A stretch of DNA of 64,000 bases from Deltaproteobacteria bacterium (GCA_020633895.1 JACKCT010000010.1:62001-126000); one strand, 5' to 3'; shown: positions 7,727-18,181, counted from the stretch's first letter. The notes: generated by a model not told the origin, from the sequence alone. Translations and numbers: made by a program.

Positions 7727-9571
7727 TTGACGTTTGCCGCCCTGGTCATCTTCGCCGTCTTCGCGGCCGCGTTCCGACTGTTCCGACGAATCGGGGCGTC
7801 GTGGGACCAGGCCGTCGTCCAAACGGGAACGGCGTGCGGGTTCGGCCTGCTCTTGGCGACGGAAAAGCTGTCGATGGTCCATACGCTGCACTTCGTCCCG
7901 CTGCTCGCGCTTTGGACCAACGCGTTGATCGTGATTGTTGTGGCGACTTGGATAATTCGCTTGAATCGGCAATCGGCGATGGAAAGCGAATCCAAGGCCG
8001 CGTGGACGTCGCTCGAACGGGATATGGCGCTGCTCATCGCCCTTTGGCTCGGCGTCGTCGCGTTGATCGCGCTGTTCGCGCCGCCGAATAACTTCGACTC
8101 CATGACCTATCACATGGCGCGCGTCGCCCACTGGCGGCAGAACGCGAGTGTCGGCCATTATCCGACGAATATCGACCGGCAGCTCTACCAAAGCCCCTTC
8201 GCCGAGTATGTCATCGTCCACCTGCAAATCCTCGGCGACGGCGATCGATTCGCCAACCTGGTGCAATGGCTCGCGTGGGTCATGGCCGTCGCCGCCGCGC
8301 ACGGAACCACACTCCGGCTGGGCGCGTCGCGACGGGCGGCGTTGGTCGCCGGGGCGCTTGTCGTCACGATCCCCATGGCGATTCTCCAAGCCTCCAGCAC
8401 GCAAAACGACCTGGTCGCCGGGGCTTATCTGCTCGCGTTCGTCATGTTCATTCTCGATCCCGCCGCCGACCGACGCGCGACCTGGCTCTGGGCCGCGATG
8501 GCGTTGGCGCTGGCGATCGCGACCAAGCCGACGGTGCTGCTGTTCGGGTTGCCGTTCGGACTTTGGGGGGCGTATCGCGCCGCGCGGGCGATGGGCAAAC
8601 GCGTCATCACAACGGCCGTGCTGGTCGCTGTCGTAATCGCCATCGCCAACGGCCCCCACTGGGCGCGCAACACGCGGACCTACGGCGATCCCCTGGGCGG
8701 CTCGGAGGAATCGGGGCAATACACCAACGACGCGATCGGCGCCGCGTCGCTCTATTCCAACCTGATTCGCAACACCGCGATGCAGTTCGCGACGCCTTGG
8801 GAGTCGGTCAATCGACGGCTGGTGGATCTCGTCGGCGCCGCCCATTGGGCCGTCGGATTGCAGCGCGACGACGCGCGTTTCTCGTGGGCCGGACTTCCCT
8901 ACAAAATCCCGATCACGTCGCGGCATGAAGACACCGCAAGCAATTTTCTTCACACGCTGCTCATCGCCGTCGCGGTTGTCATCGCGCTGCGCCGGAAGAA
9001 TCGGAGCGAGAATCCGGCGGTGGCGATGTACGCCCTATGCAGCGTCGCGGCGTTTTGCATTTTTTGCGCCGTCCTGAAATGGCAGCCGTGGCATTCGCGA
9101 TTGCAGCTCCCCTTCTTCATCGTCGCCATGCCGCTGGTCGCCGCGACCATCGCAACGCGCCTCCATCGCCCGGCCGCCGTGACGGCCCTTGTCGGTTTGT
9201 TGCTGGTCGCGTCGCTGCCGTTTCTCGTGACCAACGCGTCGCGCCCGCTGATCGGGATGCGGAATATTTTCGAGACGCCTCGCGAGGAGCAATATTTCGC
9301 CAGCTACCGAAATATGAAGCCTCCCATTCGCCAGACCGTGCGGCAACTGGCGGCGGACAACTGCGGTGTCATCGCCGTGAAAACCGGACGGGACGACTAC
9401 GAATATCCGCTGTTTCCGCTGCTGGAATCCCAACTGGGTCGCCGCCCGGTGATTCGGCATGTGGATGTGGAAAACGCGTCACGACGCTACACCGAGCCGG
9501 GCGATTTTCTGCCGTGCGCAAAGATCGAATACTCCGCCGGGGGACGAATGACGTTAACGCGTTTGCGATGA
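7727..9571 (+). CDS. GT-C membrane glycosyltransferase (GT39/PMT-like)
   Basis: A 614-residue polytopic protein with about ten membrane spans. The first long extracytoplasmic loop carries FAPPNNFDSMTYHMARVAHW, the acidic-residue pattern (here D in NFDSMTYH) expected of polyprenyl-phosphate-sugar-dependent GT-C enzymes, followed by YPTNIDRQLYQSPFAEYVIVH. The C-terminal part is a periplasmic domain. The start is TTG 7727 with GAGG 5 nt upstream. It converges on a GT2 gene (8 bases between the ends), and an fcl-type epimerase follows, so the block is probably involved in cell-surface glycan synthesis. Donor and acceptor are unknown. Confidence 0.72.
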   Translation: MTFAALVIFAVFAAAFRLFRRIGASWDQAVVQTGTACGFGLLLATEKLSMVHTLHFVPLLALWTNALIVIVVATWIIRLNRQSAMESESKAAWTSLERDMALLIALWLGVVALIALFAPPNNFDSMTYHMARVAHWRQNASVGHYPTNIDRQLYQSPFAEYVIVHLQILGDGDRFANLVQWLAWVMAVAAAHGTTLRLGASRRAALVAGALVVTIPMAILQASSTQNDLVAGAYLLAFVMFILDPAADRRATWLWAAMALALAIATKPTVLLFGLPFGLWGAYRAARAMGKRVITTAVLVAVVIAIANGPHWARNTRTYGDPLGGSEESGQYTNDAIGAASLYSNLIRNTAMQFATPWESVNRRLVDLVGAAHWAVGLQRDDARFSWAGLPYKIPITSRHEDTASNFLHTLLIAVAVVIALRRKNRSENPAVAMYALCSVAAFCIFCAVLKWQPWHSRLQLPFFIVAMPLVAATIATRLHRPAAVTALVGLLLVASLPFLVTNASRPLIGMRNIFETPREEQYFASYRNMKPPIRQTVRQLAADNCGVIAVKTGRDDYEYPLFPLLESQLGRRPVIRHVDVENASRRYTEPGDFLPCAKIEYSAGGRMTLTRLR

Positions 9572-9578
9572 CGAACGG

Positions 9579-10355
9579 TTATTTGGAGAGCAGCTTGTAG
9601 GCCAGATTGGTGCGTTGGTAATAGATCCAGTAGTTGAGGAACGCGAGGAACGGCCGCCCGGACTGGCGCGCGTGGCGACGGGAGATCGTGTGCGCCTCCC
9701 ATAGGGATTTTTTGAACGCACCGCCGGTCTTGGCCGCCGTGTAGAAGCGGAACGCCGCCAGATCCCGCTGCAGAATCCCCGGTTCGCTCACCCGCGCGAA
9801 ACGCAGCCACAGATCGTAGTCCATGGCGTAATACAGCGTCTTATCGATGGGCCCGACCTGTTCGAGCAAATCGCGTCGAAAGAACGTGGCCGGTTGGCTA
9901 ATGAAATTTTCCACCAGCAGCGCCGAATAGCTATACCGACGCAGCCAAAAATTCTTGTAGGCCGTGATGCCCCGCCGGATCTCGGCGTCGTGCTCGTCGA
10001 TGATGACGCACTGCCCGCACAGCCAGTCGGTCTCCGGTCGCTCGTCGAAATATCGCGCCACCGCGTCCAGCGCACCGGGCTTGTATACATCGTCGCTGTT
10101 GAGCCATGCGACGACATCGCCCGTCGCCTTGGCGAAGCCCTTGTTGAGCGCGTCGGACTGCCCCTCGTCCTTTTCGGAAACGAAGTCGAGCTTGTCCGCC
10201 CAGCGCTCCAAAATCGCCACCGACCCGTCGGTACTGCCGCCGTCCATGACGATGTGTTCGAGCTCGAAATCGCCCTGCTGGGAGTGGATAGATTCGAGGG
10301 TGCGTTCGAGGTAGTCGGCCTGATTGAAGGACGGCGTAATGATGGAGAATTTCAT
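9579..10355 (-). CDS. Family 2 glycosyltransferase
   Basis: A 258-residue GT-A enzyme. It has the start MKFSIITPSFNQADYLERTL, the nucleotide-binding turn HIVMDGGSTDGS, the metal-binding WLNSDDVYKPGAL and the acceptor-side motif YYAMDYDLWLRF. No membrane span. The ATG at 10355 fits the domain start. It is 14 nt downstream of the epimerase gene and so co-transcribed with it; together they probably make and transfer a sugar, perhaps a deoxyhexose, to a surface polysaccharide. The transferred sugar cannot be read from sequence. Confidence 0.88.
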   Translation of the reverse strand: MKFSIITPSFNQADYLERTLESIHSQQGDFELEHIVMDGGSTDGSVAILERWADKLDFVSEKDEGQSDALNKGFAKATGDVVAWLNSDDVYKPGALDAVARYFDERPETDWLCGQCVIIDEHDAEIRRGITAYKNFWLRRYSYSALLVENFISQPATFFRRDLLEQVGPIDKTLYYAMDYDLWLRFARVSEPGILQRDLAAFRFYTAAKTGGAFKKSLWEAHTISRRHARQSGRPFLAFLNYWIYYQRTNLAYKLLSK

Positions 10356-10369
10356 GGGTGTCGGGTCGC

Positions 10370-11793
<1,424 letters not shown>

Positions 11794-11861
11794 AAAAAAG
11801 GCGTGGGATGAGCCGATCCCACGCCGTCACATTGGCAAATAAATGCCCCTTTGGAAGATCC

Positions 11862-12818
11862 TCACTTGTCGAGGAAGGTCAAAATCTCATCCAAACTACC
11901 CTTCGCCAATACATCCCAATCCGTTTCCACTTTGCCGTTCTGGTTGACCAGGGTCTTGCTCGGATCGGTACCCAACAAGGTGTCGAGAAACGCCATGGCG
12001 TCCCGCTCCGTCAATCCCAGGTCGTCGGCGATCTGCTCGACCATTTCCAGCGTGAAAATCTGCGTGTTGGACAGATGGCCGTCCAGCAGCAGGTTGTCGC
12101 AGATGGTGTTGATCAGACGCGGCGTGCCCTTGGAGAACTTTTGGATCGCCTGCAACACCTCGGGGCCGAAAAGCATGGGGTTGCCGCCGGCGGTCTTGAG
12201 GCGAAAGGCGACGTAGCGCTTGGTCATATCCAGTCGAAAAGCGCCCAGGTTCACCTTGACGGCGACGCGGTTTTTCAGCGGTTCGTCCAGCGCCAGAGTG
12301 TGTTCGAGTTCGGGCAGGCCGAAGAAGACGAAGTTAATGAGCTTGCGGCCCTGGATTTCGATGTTGAGCAGGCCGCGAAATTCTTCCATGAGCTCGCGGC
12401 GGGAAAGCATCTGAGCTTCATCAATGAGGATGACGGCGGTGCGGCCCTCGGAGTCGATTTCCCGCAGGCGGGTGTAGATCTGGCCGAGAACGTCGAGTTT
12501 TTGATCGGCCACATCCCGCACACCCAGCAGACCGGCGATCTTGCGCAGCAGCCACTCGGCGGTCACGTCCGAATGAATGACGACCAGCAGGCCCTTGGCG
12601 AAGCGCTTGGAGGGCATCTCGTCGTACATTCGGCGAGCCAGGGTGGTTTTGCCGTGCCCCATGGGACCGGCGCACACGGCCAGCCCGCGACGGGACTCGA
12701 CCGCGAAACGCAGTCGCTGGGCGGCCCGTTCGAAGTTTTCGCCGGACCAGAAAAACCGCGAGTCGGGAGCGTTGGAGAAAGGCTCATACCTCAGACCGTA
12801 GTGCTCCAGGTAGCTCAT
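11862..12818 (-). CDS. ExeA/GspA-like AAA ATPase
   Basis: A 318-residue AAA protein that begins MSYLEHYGLRYEPFSNAPDS, the diagnostic start of the ExeA/GspA family. Walker A GPMGHGKTTLARRM, Walker B TAVILIDEAQMLS, sensor region NFVFFGLPELEHTL, then TPRLINTICDNLLL. ExeA proteins power assembly of secretins through the peptidoglycan or act in other envelope and transposition contexts. The usual C-terminal peptidoglycan-binding domain is missing here. GAGGGGA lies before the ATG. No type II secretion genes are nearby, so its partner is unknown. Confidence 0.82.
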   Translation of the reverse strand: MSYLEHYGLRYEPFSNAPDSRFFWSGENFERAAQRLRFAVESRRGLAVCAGPMGHGKTTLARRMYDEMPSKRFAKGLLVVIHSDVTAEWLLRKIAGLLGVRDVADQKLDVLGQIYTRLREIDSEGRTAVILIDEAQMLSRRELMEEFRGLLNIEIQGRKLINFVFFGLPELEHTLALDEPLKNRVAVKVNLGAFRLDMTKRYVAFRLKTAGGNPMLFGPEVLQAIQKFSKGTPRLINTICDNLLLDGHLSNTQIFTLEMVEQIADDLGLTERDAMAFLDTLLGTDPSKTLVNQNGKVETDWDVLAKGSLDEILTFLDK

Positions 12819-13186
12819 CGATTCCCCTCACAAACGACCGAACTGCACCTTCGGTCGAATACATGTCCATCGATTGACCCGCAACTACTAACGTCTTTTG
12901 CCATAAAGATCAAGGGTTTTTGATTTTTTGTTAAAGTTTTGCTGGAACTTACCGAGGGGGTGGGAAGCGAAGTTTTGGAAAATACGCGCGAAATGGCCGC
13001 GTGATGGATTCAACATTTGCTTGGCGAACGCAAACGGGGGTCGGCTCCAATTTCCGACCGTCGAAATTGGTGCCTGTACCTATTCGCTGACCGTCATAGG
13101 CAAAAACCGGTACAGGCAGGAATTTTCCGGAAGAAAAAATCGAGTCCGTCCCGGTTTCGTCGATTCAAGGGAGAGATTTCGGGGCC
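12819..13186. other. Gene-free 368-base spacer with A/T-rich leader and hairpins
   Basis: Near 12890-12940 the sequence is unusually A/T rich; on the minus strand TTGATC and TAGTAG separated by 17 nt could form the promoter of the AAA ATPase. The rest holds the double hairpin at 13047-13118. No plausible coding frame was found. Confidence 0.5.
13047..13118. repeat. Two adjacent perfect inverted repeats
   Basis: CCAATTTC (13047-13054) pairs perfectly with GAAATTGG (13063-13070) across 8 nt. Immediately after, TGCCTGTACC (13071-13080) pairs perfectly with GGTACAGGCA (13109-13118). It lies in the gap between two co-directional minus genes. It may be a repeat element or a terminator-like RNA structure. 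Confidence 0.6.
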
Positions 13187-13978
13187 CTACGACTCGTTCA
13201 ACGACCAGTCGTACTTGACGTAGTCCACATCCTCAATGCCCTGCTCGATCACCTTGCGGTCGGCGTCGTCGGCGTGTTGATAGAGGAAGTTGACGGCGGC
13301 GGACTGCGACTTGTTGAGTTCGGGGAACTTGCCTTCGATGTAGTATTTCTCGATGAAGTCCCCGCCGAACCAGTCGAAGATTTTGGAGATGTGGGCGGTC
13401 TTCGTCGCGGCGTCAAAATGATTGCGGGCATCGGAGCGGGCCCAGTTTTTGGCGGCGGCTTCGAGTTGGGCGTCGAGCTTTTCCGCCGTGAAGGCGTCGT
13501 GATAGAGGGGCGGGCACCCGACGGATGCGCAGTTGATCGCCGAATGGATACGCGGATCGCCCATGTCGCGCAGGATGTCGTGTTCGATGTTATCCAGCGT
13601 CAACGACCGCCCGGCGACGCTCCACTCCCGCTTTTTCCATACGCCGCTGATGTCGCGGATGGATTTGACCGGGTATTTCTCGGCGATGGATTTGAGCGTG
13701 ATCGCGTTATAGGCATTGATCCACAGAGCCATCATCTCGTCCCGGCTGAACTTGGCGTAATCCGCCACGCCGAGGGCCTTCAGGTCGGCCAGATAGGCGT
13801 CCAATTCGCTGGAATTCGCCGCCAACCGCGCGTAGTCCACCCCCTCGCCCTCCACGTATTTGTGCAGGATCGCGTCGAATTTGGCGTGCGTTTGGTCGAA
13901 GGCGAAAGCCGTGGACGCGGAGCCGAGCAGGACCAGGGCAAACAGAAACGACGCGGCTTTTCGGATGCGGGCGGACAT
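13187..13978 (-). CDS. Exported DUF547 family protein
   Basis: A 263-residue protein with a signal peptide (RIRKAASFLFALVLLGSAST, cut near AFA/F). The mature part matches DUF547: MALWINAYNAITLKSIAEKYPV, DNIEHDILRDMGDPRIHSAINCASVGCPPL and a C-terminal WFGGDFIEKYY. The conserved NAYN, H and CASxxCP residues recall the papain-like fold proposed for the family, but activity is undetermined. AGGAG 8 nt before ATG 13978 fixes the start. It follows the SGNH fusion gene on the same strand (83-nt gap), so the two may be co-transcribed. Confidence 0.85.
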   Translation of the reverse strand: MSARIRKAASFLFALVLLGSASTAFAFDQTHAKFDAILHKYVEGEGVDYARLAANSSELDAYLADLKALGVADYAKFSRDEMMALWINAYNAITLKSIAEKYPVKSIRDISGVWKKREWSVAGRSLTLDNIEHDILRDMGDPRIHSAINCASVGCPPLYHDAFTAEKLDAQLEAAAKNWARSDARNHFDAATKTAHISKIFDWFGGDFIEKYYIEGKFPELNKSQSAAVNFLYQHADDADRKVIEQGIEDVDYVKYDWSLNES

Positions 13979-14061
13979 GCGAAATCTCCTCTCGCCCCGT
14001 GCCAAGTCGCGGCATGGGACGCCAGTTCACGCTGAAGAATACGCCACGTCGGGCGCGAATG

Positions 14062-16296
14062 TTACGGCGCGGCGGCCGAGCCCGGCGGCGTCTCGAACTT
14101 GGCGACAAGCGCCTTCCAGCCCTCGTCGTCGTCCACATCCTCCAAACGCACCCGATGCAAAAACGCGTAGGCCTGACGCAAGGACGTAAGAGCCTCGGGC
14201 GGCACGGTAAAGTCGACCGGGCCGTCGCCCCACTGCCCCGACGAGCGCAACACGGCCGCGAGAGTCGCTGCATCGATTTGACTGCGTTCGTGGACCCACG
14301 GCATCACCTCCTCGGCGTTTTCTCGCGCGTATCGGACCGCGTCGGCCAGCAGCGCGCGGTAGGTCGCCGCCGCGCCGGGATGCTCCTGCAAATACCCGTC
14401 GCGCAAGATCATCAGCGAATAGAACGGCATCGATTCGAGGGTACGATAGCCCTGTCCCGTCAGGTCCGTCACCCACGGGTCCCACGTGCCGATCGCCGCC
14501 ACGCGCCCGTCGTCCACCGCCGCCGCCAGATCGCGCATCCCGATGTCGTCGAGCGCCACATCCGCTCCCGGCGCCAGGCGCGCCGCCTCCAGCCAACGGG
14601 TGACATGGGCATGGGGCGTGGAATCATACGGCACGCCGATGCGCTTGCTCCGCAAATCCGCGACGGCGTTGACCGCCGGATCCTTCGTCAGCAACGCGAT
14701 GCGCCCAAGCTTGCCGGTCGACCCCACGACGCGCCAATCCGGATGGGCCTCCAGAAACGCAATCGCCGGGACTTCGGTTGTGAATGTCGCGTCCAGCCGC
14801 CCCGCCGCGCGGGCCTGCTCGTCGCCGCGCTCGAAAAATTCCACCTCCACCGCAAATCCATGCTTGGCGGCAATGTCCGTGCGCGCCAAGACCTCACCGA
14901 TAGCCGTATGCAGCGGCGTGATCGAGCTGGCGCCGAATCGCAGCGGCGTCGCACCCTCGACGCTCGGAGCCGCCTCTTCGCGCTCGCCGTCGGCGTCGTC
15001 ATCCGGCGCGTCGGGAGCATTTTTCGGGACGAAACCTCGTTCCTTGAGCGCGCGATAGATCTGCCGGCCGATGCGCTCGTGCCCTTCGGCGTTGGGGTGG
15101 AAGATGTGGCCGGGCAGGAAGTCGTGAATCCCCTGGGCCATCCACCGCTCATGCACATCGACGATCAGCGTGCCCGTCTCGTCGGCCACCTTGTGCAGCG
15201 CCGCCGGGTAGCGTTCGTCGTAAAATCGCGGGACGAAGCGCTCCACGTCGAAATTCACCGGCATGCGCACGAACACCAGCGTAAAATCCGCCTTCTTCGC
15301 GTACGCCGCCATTTGCCGCAGATTGTCTTCGTACTCGTTCACGGGGACGCGGTTTTTCATCTCCTTGCCGTCGACCGCCTCCCGATGGACCTCGGAGGGA
15401 TCCTCCCAATCCAGTGCGTAGCCGCGCATCGCGCCCAACAGCACCTGACGCAAAATAATGAACAGTCGCGAGTGGTAGAGAACCTCCTGCAAACCCTTGA
15501 GGCGCCCGGCTTCCGCCTCCCTTTCCCGGTCGGTGAAATATTCCAGCGCCGGGTCGTTGTTGTAGGCGACGATGACCAGATCCGGATCCAGGCGCTTGTC
15601 GTTGCGTTGGATGAGTTTGAGGCCCTGGTGCGTGGTGTGGCCGGGGCACGCGGCGTTGTAGATGGTCACGTCCCGGTCGGGCAGCGCGGCTTGCAGATCC
15701 CGCCCCAACTCCCGGGCCATGGTGCGCGGCTCCTCGACACCCAGGCCGTACGCCGACGAGTCTCCCAGCAGCATCCCGCGCAACGCCTGGGGATCGGGCG
15801 TTTTCGGCGGCTCGGGCGCGCGCCAGCCCAGGGAGTTGGTCGTGACATATTCCTCGCCGACGACGTTGAAGAAGCCCTTGAGATGGGGAACCAGTCGCCA
15901 GTTCAAATGGGCGTCGGGCATGAACATTGTCTTCACGTTGGCCGACAGGTACGCCCGCAGGCCGCCTTCCACGACGGCGAAGCTCAGAACGCCGGAGATC
16001 GCCAAAACGACCATCATCGCCGCGCCTCGGCCCTTCTCCCGTCGGCGAACGAATCGGAAGCCGATAAACGCGAAGACCAGGCCCAGGTCCATCATCGCCG
16101 CCAGCGCCACGCCGAGCATTCGCACGCCGCCGGCCGCTGAATAAGGCGAAACCGGGTCGATCAGCGGACCTTTGTACCAGTCGGACGGTGGCGTGCCGGG
16201 ATAGAGATACGGCGCGCCGATCAGCAGCGCGTTGAGCCCCAGCAAAATAACGAGGGGCGCCGCGATTCCGCGCTCGGATTTGCGTTTGTCGTTCAC
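14062..16296 (-). CDS. Membrane SGNH hydrolase fused to an NMT1/SsuA-like binding domain
   Basis: A 744-residue two-part protein. Residues 1-115 hold three membrane spans. Residues 120-420 are an SGNH/GDSL hydrolase: block I LLGDSSAYGLG (Ser about 179), block III-like Asn in VIVAYNNDP (about 246) and block V HIFHPNAEGHERIG (His 400), where the usual Asp three residues before His is replaced by His. After an acidic linker (DAPDDDADGEREEAA), residues 450-744 form a periplasmic-binding-protein fold of the NMT1/SsuA type (LRFGASSITPLHTAIGEVLA, DATFTTEVPAIAFL, LRSKRIGVPYDSTPHAHV). Such domains normally feed nitrate, sulfonate or thiamine-precursor importers as separate proteins. The fusion is unusual; one continuous frame, no frameshift sign. 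Confidence 0.8.
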   Translation of the reverse strand: MNDKRKSERGIAAPLVILLGLNALLIGAPYLYPGTPPSDWYKGPLIDPVSPYSAAGGVRMLGVALAAMMDLGLVFAFIGFRFVRRREKGRGAAMMVVLAISGVLSFAVVEGGLRAYLSANVKTMFMPDAHLNWRLVPHLKGFFNVVGEEYVTTNSLGWRAPEPPKTPDPQALRGMLLGDSSAYGLGVEEPRTMARELGRDLQAALPDRDVTIYNAACPGHTTHQGLKLIQRNDKRLDPDLVIVAYNNDPALEYFTDREREAEAGRLKGLQEVLYHSRLFIILRQVLLGAMRGYALDWEDPSEVHREAVDGKEMKNRVPVNEYEDNLRQMAAYAKKADFTLVFVRMPVNFDVERFVPRFYDERYPAALHKVADETGTLIVDVHERWMAQGIHDFLPGHIFHPNAEGHERIGRQIYRALKERGFVPKNAPDAPDDDADGEREEAAPSVEGATPLRFGASSITPLHTAIGEVLARTDIAAKHGFAVEVEFFERGDEQARAAGRLDATFTTEVPAIAFLEAHPDWRVVGSTGKLGRIALLTKDPAVNAVADLRSKRIGVPYDSTPHAHVTRWLEAARLAPGADVALDDIGMRDLAAAVDDGRVAAIGTWDPWVTDLTGQGYRTLESMPFYSLMILRDGYLQEHPGAAATYRALLADAVRYARENAEEVMPWVHERSQIDAATLAAVLRSSGQWGDGPVDFTVPPEALTSLRQAYAFLHRVRLEDVDDDEGWKALVAKFETPPGSAAAP

Positions 16297-16382
16297 GGCG
16301 CGATGGTGGCAGGTTTTGCGGCCCGGCTCAATGTGGGCGCGGCGTCCGGATGGTCAACCGAGGATCCGACCGATGCACGCGG

Positions 16383-16772
16383 TCAGGAAATCCGCAGGAT
16401 CTCCTCGGCATCCGAAAAGATTTTCTTTAACCCGGCAACAAACGAACGGAATGAGTTCTTCGGACAGCGTTCGAAATCCACGATAATCGACGTGCAAGGC
16501 ACAGGGTTGTTCTTGCTTGCGCGCAGGCGGATCGATATCCGGTCGCCGTTGATCTCAATCTTTCGAACGATGTTAAACGCGCCCTGGGATTGGTCGTCCA
16601 ATTCGAAGTAGGGACCGTCGTCGTCCGGCCCCCCGAGTTTCGTCGACCGCATAAAGATAAAGGAATGACCTTCCTCGGCGTCCGCCTTGGAATTCGAGGC
16701 GCCGCAGATGAGGGTCCCGTATTCGGTCTTTTTCCCGCATTCCGTTGCGGAAAACCGGAGGGTTTCGGCCAA
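16383..16772 (-). CDS. Imm10-like orphan immunity protein
   Basis: A 129-residue protein from TTG 16772. The layout F-S-A at the start, then HSFIFMRSTKLGGPDDDGPY, a GAFNIV turn, an IEINGDRISIRL strand, and a C-terminal SIIVDFERC plus FRSFVAGLKKIF helix matches the Imm10 family that protects against polymorphic toxins. No toxin gene is adjacent, so it would be an orphan. Base composition is visibly less GC-rich than in neighbours, suggesting transfer. An in-frame stop lies a short way upstream and no good ribosome site is seen, so the start and even integrity are uncertain. Confidence 0.5.
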   Translation of the reverse strand: MAETLRFSATECGKKTEYGTLICGASNSKADAEEGHSFIFMRSTKLGGPDDDGPYFELDDQSQGAFNIVRKIEINGDRISIRLRASKNNPVPCTSIIVDFERCPKNSFRSFVAGLKKIFSDAEEILRIS

Positions 16773-17216
16773 GGCCCATGCTTTCGGTTTGGGGTTCCGT
16801 TTCCCGTGCCCGCCGCCGACTCAGGGTCCGATATCATCGTCCGACCCTGCTCGCACGGGCGTTGTCGCAGAGTGTGGCACTTTTGTACTTCGGTCTCAAT
16901 GTCGGAGAGGTGCAATGACCAGCCATCAGTCGGGTGCCACACTTTCGCGACGACGGAGTCGGAGAGAAGGTGTGCATCGCGGGAATCCGTCACCACGTCT
17001 TTACCGAGCAATATTCACACCCTTGTCCGACTTGCGTCGGCCTAAGAGGGTGGCACCCATCAATGCACTTCGCCGGAGACGACCTCCGTCGGCACCACCC
17101 CTTGCCCTGTGGATAACTCTTGCCCCTACATATAGACTGTGGTAGGTTTCGTGGGCTTGACCATCCATATATGGACGTATGGACATTTCCGCCGCCGCGC
17201 GCGGGAGGGATCTCGC
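16773..17216. other. 444-base spacer with GTGGCAC inverted repeats
   Basis: AGTGTGGCAC (16871-16880) and GTGCCACACT (16934-16943) are perfect inverted copies, and a further GGGTGGCACCC occurs near 17050. The region between looks like a dispersed repeat rather than a gene. The last 100 bases are A/T richer (ACATATAGACTGTGG, CCATATATGG) and probably hold the rpiB promoter. No credible coding frame. Confidence 0.5.
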
Positions 17217-17654
17217 ATGAAAATTGCCCTGGGCTGCGACCATGCCGGCCTGCCTTTGATGGAACACGTTCGGACCTGGCTGACGGACGCCGGTCATGAA
17301 TTGGTCGATTTCGGCACGCACACGCTGGAGAGCGTGGACTACACGGATTTCGCTCACAAGGTGGCCCAAACGGTGGCCGCCGGGGACGCGGACCGGGGCG
17401 TGGTGATCTGCGGCACGGGCCTGGGCGTCAGCTACACGGTCAATCGCTACAAGGGCATCCGCGGCGCGCTTTGCACCGACACCTACCTGGCCAAGATGGC
17501 CCGGATGCACAACAACGCGAACGTTCTGGCCATGGGGGCGCGGGTGATCGGCGCCGGGGTGGCCGAGGACATCGTCCAAGCGTTTTTCAACACCGAGTTC
17601 GAGGGCGGCCGCCACGAGCGGCGTGTCAACAAAATCGACGAGGATTGCGTCTAA
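17217..17654 (+). CDS. rpiB: Ribose-5-phosphate isomerase B
   Basis: A 145-residue cytoplasmic enzyme that interconverts ribose 5-phosphate and ribulose 5-phosphate in the pentose phosphate pathway. Signature elements: MKIALGCDHAG, the catalytic-Cys loop GVVICGTGLGVSYTVN, GIRGALCTDTYLAKMAR and HNNANVLAMGARVIG. GGGAGGG lies 6 nt before ATG 17217; the in-frame GTG 78 nt upstream adds unrelated residues. Its stop overlaps the nrdR start (TAATG). Ribulose 5-phosphate is also a riboflavin precursor, which suits the nearby rib genes. Confidence 0.93.
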   Translation: MKIALGCDHAGLPLMEHVRTWLTDAGHELVDFGTHTLESVDYTDFAHKVAQTVAAGDADRGVVICGTGLGVSYTVNRYKGIRGALCTDTYLAKMARMHNNANVLAMGARVIGAGVAEDIVQAFFNTEFEGGRHERRVNKIDEDCV

Positions 17655-18154
17655 TGCGTTGCCCCTATTGCCAGTCGCTGGAGAACCGGGTGATGGACTC
17701 CCGCTTTCGCGAGGGGGGCAACGTCATCCGCCGTCGCCGCAAATGCATGAGCTGCGACCGCCGATTCACCACCTACGAGCGCATCGGCGACATGCACCCG
17801 ATGATTATCAAAAAGGACGGCCGTCGGGAGACCTTCGACCGGGAAAAGATCGCCGCCGGGGTGCGTCGGGCGTGCGAAAAGCTGCCGGTGAGCGTCACCG
17901 AGCAGGACGCGCTGGTCGACGACATTGAACGCCGCATCTGCGATCTGGGCGAACGGGAGATCGACAGCAAGCAAATCGGCGACATGGTCGTGGCCGAGTT
18001 ACGCAAGGTGCATGGCGTGGCCTATGTTCGCTTCGCGTCGGTCTATCGCACGTTCAAGGACCTGGAAGACTTCATGAGCGAGCTGCAACTCCTGCTCAAG
18101 GACAAGGACCCCGCCAAATCCAGCAAATCGGCCAAGCGCGCGAAGCATAACTAG
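17654..18154 (+). CDS. nrdR: Transcriptional repressor NrdR
   Basis: A 166-residue regulator of ribonucleotide reductase genes. Zinc ribbon MRCPYCQSLENRV ... RKCMSCDRRFTTYE (Cys pairs at about 3/6 and 31/34), then an ATP-cone from IIKKDGRRETFDREKI to RFASVYRTFKDLEDF. A Lys/Ser-rich tail ends the protein. The ATG overlaps the rpiB stop. In many bacteria nrdR sits immediately before the ribDE genes; here ribD is next but is separated by a palindromic repeat and has its own promoter. Confidence 0.95.
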   Translation: MRCPYCQSLENRVMDSRFREGGNVIRRRRKCMSCDRRFTTYERIGDMHPMIIKKDGRRETFDREKIAAGVRRACEKLPVSVTEQDALVDDIERRICDLGEREIDSKQIGDMVVAELRKVHGVAYVRFASVYRTFKDLEDFMSELQLLLKDKDPAKSSKSAKRAKHN

Positions 18155-18181
18155 CATTTAAAGATGTCGCCGCTCTCCCTT

